Positions 61,796-64,000 of a stretch of DNA of 64,000 nucleotides are shown here, in pieces (position 1 is the stretch's first letter; the number at the start of each line of letters is the position of its first letter). A program made the translations under genes and the position numbers. The DNA lies in NCBI GenBank assembly GCA_041656295.1, contig JBBADV010000004.1:117001-181000 (forward strand), given 5' to 3'. The notes under the pieces were generated by a model. The model was not told where the DNA came from, ran no database searches, and saw only the letters and a list, made by a program, of their open reading frames with translations. Origin of the DNA: Kiritimatiellales bacterium. GTDB lineage: Bacteria; Verrucomicrobiota; Kiritimatiellia; Kiritimatiellales; Tichowtungiaceae.

Positions 61796-62590
61796 TCAAC
61801 TTTTCTCTGACTCTTTAACAGCATTCCAGACGGCGTCCAGTTCTGCCGGCGCACACTCTTCCGGTTTTTTTCCGGCGGCATTCAACCGGGCTTCGAGCGC
61901 CTGAAACCGGCGCATAAATTTTGCAATGTTTTCGTTGAGCACCTCTTCGGCATCGAACCCGAGGTAACGCACCAGATTGACGGCAGAAAAAATTAAATCG
62001 CCAAGCTCTTCTTTGAGCGCTGCCGGATTCCCGGCAGCCAGCGCCGCTTTCACTTCCGCCAGCTCCTCTTCGAGCTTGGCGGCCACGTCGGCAACACCGT
62101 CCCACTCAAAACCGGCGCGCGCTACGCGCTTCTGCGCCAGCGCCGCTTTCATCAGCGCCGGCAGGTGGCGCGGAATGCCGGCGACAAGCGATCGCGGTGT
62201 ATCACCGCCTTTTTCGGTTTTTTTAATCACTTCCCAGTTTTTCAGCACTTCGCCGGATGTATCCGCCTGTACAGTACCGAAAACATGCGGATGGCGCCGG
62301 ACGAGTTTATCGCCGATGCCTGTAACGACGTCATTAAAGTTGAATGCACCCTCTTCGTCGCAGATTTGCGCCTGAAAAACAATCTGCAGCAGCAGATCGC
62401 CGAGCTCCTCACACAGCAGACTCCGGTCGCCGGAATCCATCGCGTCAATTGTTTCGTATGTTTCTTCAACCAAATTTGAGCGCAGCGATTCAATCGTCTG
62501 TTCACGATCCCACGGACAGCCGTCCGGCGCGCGCAGCCGGCGCATAATGTTCAGCAGACGTTCAACTGGATTGGTGGAGTTAATGCTCAA
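61796..62590 (-). CDS. mazG: Nucleoside triphosphate pyrophosphohydrolase
   Basis: A 264-residue MazG protein that hydrolyses (d)NTPs to monophosphates. Two MazG modules: residues about 8-110 (GCPWDREQTIESLRSNLVEE, TYETIDAMDSGD, LCEELGDLLLQIVFQAQI) and about 165-260 (KLEEELAEVKAAL, LKEELGDLIFSAVNLVRYLG). EExxE metal motifs are present in both. The start is a TTG at 62590, since the frame closes just upstream; the start sits inside a 13-bp inverted repeat. It runs with the HAD gene upstream and the response regulator downstream. Confidence 0.94.
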   Translation of the reverse strand: MSINSTNPVERLLNIMRRLRAPDGCPWDREQTIESLRSNLVEETYETIDAMDSGDRSLLCEELGDLLLQIVFQAQICDEEGAFNFNDVVTGIGDKLVRRHPHVFGTVQADTSGEVLKNWEVIKKTEKGGDTPRSLVAGIPRHLPALMKAALAQKRVARAGFEWDGVADVAAKLEEELAEVKAALAAGNPAALKEELGDLIFSAVNLVRYLGFDAEEVLNENIAKFMRRFQALEARLNAAGKKPEECAPAELDAVWNAVKESEKS

Positions 62591-62656
62591 TGTTCAATTC
62601 CTGATATCCAGAGAACAGTGATCAATGAACATTAAATATTGAAAATTGAACATTGA
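62587..62656. repeat. 13-bp inverted repeat at the mazG start
   Basis: TCAATGTTCAATT (62587-62599) and its perfect complement (62644-62656), separated by 44 bases with further ATTGAAAATTG-like sequence. It lies between the HAD gene stop and the mazG start codon and includes the TTG start. It matches the CAATT/CAATC-type repeats seen elsewhere in the window. Confidence 0.7.
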
Positions 62657-62662
62657 TAACTG

Positions 62663-63358
62663 TTACCGGCGCGTAACCAGCGCTATAATCTCTTTCGCCG
62701 GAACATCGCCGAGCGATTCAAGAATAAATTTTGCGCCGGAAAAATCTTCAAAATTCGTATACTCGTCCGGCACGGCAATACAGGTCGCCGCCGCCGTCAA
62801 TGCGCCCTTGCAGGCGGTCTGCGAGCTTACCGCCGCAATCGCCGGCAGTGTCTCCTGATTACGGACTTTCAGCATGCGCAGCCAGTGATCCGCGCGCGGA
62901 AATGCACCGTCTGTCACATCAAATGCTTCCAGCTCGACGCCCATTTCATCCAGCCCGAGGCGCTTCATTAATGTTTCCGCCGCTTCCTCCGGCCACGCCG
63001 ACATCGCCACGACCTGAATATTTTTAGACTGCGCTTCTTTAATCAGTGGCGGAAGCGCCTTATTCAGTTCCGCCTTTTCAGCAAAAAACTGCGCCATAGC
63101 CTCTTCCGCCGCTGCAATCAATTCCTCCGTTCCGGCGGCCTCTTTGCCGGCCGCTTTCAGCAGTTCCGGAATCAGCGCTGCCGGCCGGCCGGCGGCGCCG
63201 GTGCGTCCGAAAGAAACCGGCGTTACATCCACCCTGCCCGCCAGCGCTTTTTTCACCGCATCAAACAGCGCTGCGCGTCCAGTTGTCGCAATATATTCCA
63301 GTTCAAAAAACAGCACTTCGCGCGGCGAAGCCTTGGGTGTCACATTATTTTTGTCCAT
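62663..63358 (-). CDS. HAD-superfamily hydrolase-like protein
   Basis: A 231-residue protein starting at ATG 63358 behind CAGGAG; a longer frame from 63496 has no ribosome site. The plan resembles a HAD hydrolase with a helical cap, but the nucleophile motif DxDx(T/V) reads VLFFELEYIATTG, with Glu replacing both Asp residues. Later parts are PPLIKEAQSKNIQVVAMSAW (motif II Ser) and ADHWLRMLKV (motif III Lys-like region). It may therefore be catalytically inactive or bind a phosphorylated ligand without hydrolysing it. It runs with mazG downstream. Confidence 0.65.
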   Translation of the reverse strand: MDKNNVTPKASPREVLFFELEYIATTGRAALFDAVKKALAGRVDVTPVSFGRTGAAGRPAALIPELLKAAGKEAAGTEELIAAAEEAMAQFFAEKAELNKALPPLIKEAQSKNIQVVAMSAWPEEAAETLMKRLGLDEMGVELEAFDVTDGAFPRADHWLRMLKVRNQETLPAIAAVSSQTACKGALTAAATCIAVPDEYTNFEDFSGAKFILESLGDVPAKEIIALVTRR

Positions 63359-64000
63359 ACTTCTGCTCCTGAAGAAATCTTTCCCTCTTAAAAAATAAGT
63401 GCATAGTGTATGTGTCGCGCTGCCCGCCGTCAAGTCTGCGGAATTCCGGTGCAGAGGCGATCTTTTTTGCGCATTTTTGTGTACAGAAATTTCCACGCAG
63501 AGCCGCAGAGCTTTTCAACATCCATTCAGAATCTGCAGTTAACATTCCAGCGCGCAGGGAACCTGCGCGCCCGGCCGGTGTTTTCATTTTGTAAAAATAA
63601 GGTAGGGCGCGCAGTCCCTTGCGCGCCGGTAATAGTCCAAAATTCGCTGCAGCCAGGGGACTGTCCGCCCTGCCATTAACTTCCGGCACATCAAAACTGA
63701 GATTTTAAGATGGTTCTCCTCCGGCAACTTTGCGGCTTTGCGCGGGAAATTCAGCACGACCGGGAATATTTTTTGACAGGATGACAGGATTTTTAATCTG
63801 GAGAGTTTGGCCACAAAAAACACAAGAAGGCACTAAAATGGTTTTAACAGAGGGACGCGAAAGAATGCGAAGAGGTTTTGATGACCGGATTTGTGGAAAG
63901 ACAGCGGCCTCGCTGTACGCGGTCGTCGAGACCAGCGCCCCTCTATTTTCTTTTTTAATTTTTTTGTAAAAACAGGTGGGGCAGACATTCCTGTCTGCCC
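63359..64000. repeat. Gene-free stretch with palindromic repeats
   Basis: No gene is visible. It holds three strong hairpins: 63550-63570 (arms GCGCGCAG / CTGCGCGC), 63606-63627 (GGCGCGCA / TGCGCGCC) and 63979-64000 (GGGCAGACA / TGTCTGCCC, at the window end). Between them are repeated GACAGGAT motifs (63775-63790) and CCACAAAAAACACAAGAAGG-like sequence. These look like dispersed REP-type elements, not a coding region. Confidence 0.7.

Noticed and set aside
63979..64000. Intrinsic terminator at the window end
   Set aside because: The hairpin is perfect, but no gene precedes it on either strand within 600 bases and no T-run is visible before the window ends. It fits the dispersed repeats better.

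Overview
The window reads as chromosome from a marine or gut polysaccharide-degrading bacterium of the PVC group, most like Kiritimatiellota/Verrucomicrobiota. The reasons are the density of secreted sulfatases, PEP-CTERM surface proteins, heparinase II/III, DUF2961 and Gfo/Idh/MocA families, the absence of SusC/SusD, and the style of the intergenic repeats. The taxonomic call is inference; there is no rRNA or tRNA that I can see.

Layout. (1) 1-14.8 kb: a plus-strand polysaccharide locus with a cut-off GH112 phosphorylase, four exported sulfatases, an exported FAD oxidoreductase, an EF-hand peptide, an esterase, an unusual exported GH112-like protein and a LamG-like protein. (2) 14.8-24.9 kb: three tandem PEP-CTERM paralogues, a GntR/LacI-type regulator, a cytoplasmic sulfatase overlapping a GH110 galactosidase, a clan-A glycosidase and a GPH sugar symporter. 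A 22-bp dyad recurs in front of all three PEP-CTERM genes and the cytoplasmic sulfatase, which points to a small local regulon. (3) 24.9-27.2 kb: a decayed zone with an IS5-type remnant, a broken L-serine dehydratase, a TetR gene and a 54-bp tandem repeat. (4) 27.2-43.6 kb: heparinase II/III, a second PEP-CTERM family (three genes and one remnant), GH29, GH78, an MFS carrier, an oxidoreductase, an isomerase, GH172 and a divergent AraC regulator with paired TGGCAT sites. (5) 43.6-53.7 kb: gene remnants (URO-D, transposase-like, FAH, M20) around an intact six-gene operon of oxidoreductases, an aminotransferase and an M20 hydrolase whose pathway I do not recognise. (6) 53.9-63.4 kb: housekeeping genes (ftsK, a RodZ-like gene, pgsA, a cvpA-like gene, dnaG on plus; HAD, mazG, response regulator on minus). 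(7) 63.4-64 kb: a gene-free stretch of palindromic repeats.

How it may work together: exported sulfatases, esterase, lyase and glycosidases trim a sulfated polymer containing galactose, fucose and/or rhamnose. GPH/MFS carriers take up oligosaccharides. Cytoplasmic sulfatase, GH110, GH29, GH78, GH172 and GH112 finish the job, and the oxidoreductase/isomerase genes process the released sugars. The polymer itself is not determined by the sequence. The most unusual items are the exported GH112-like protein, the shared operator with its hairpin leaders, and the unassigned operon at 44.8-51.5 kb.
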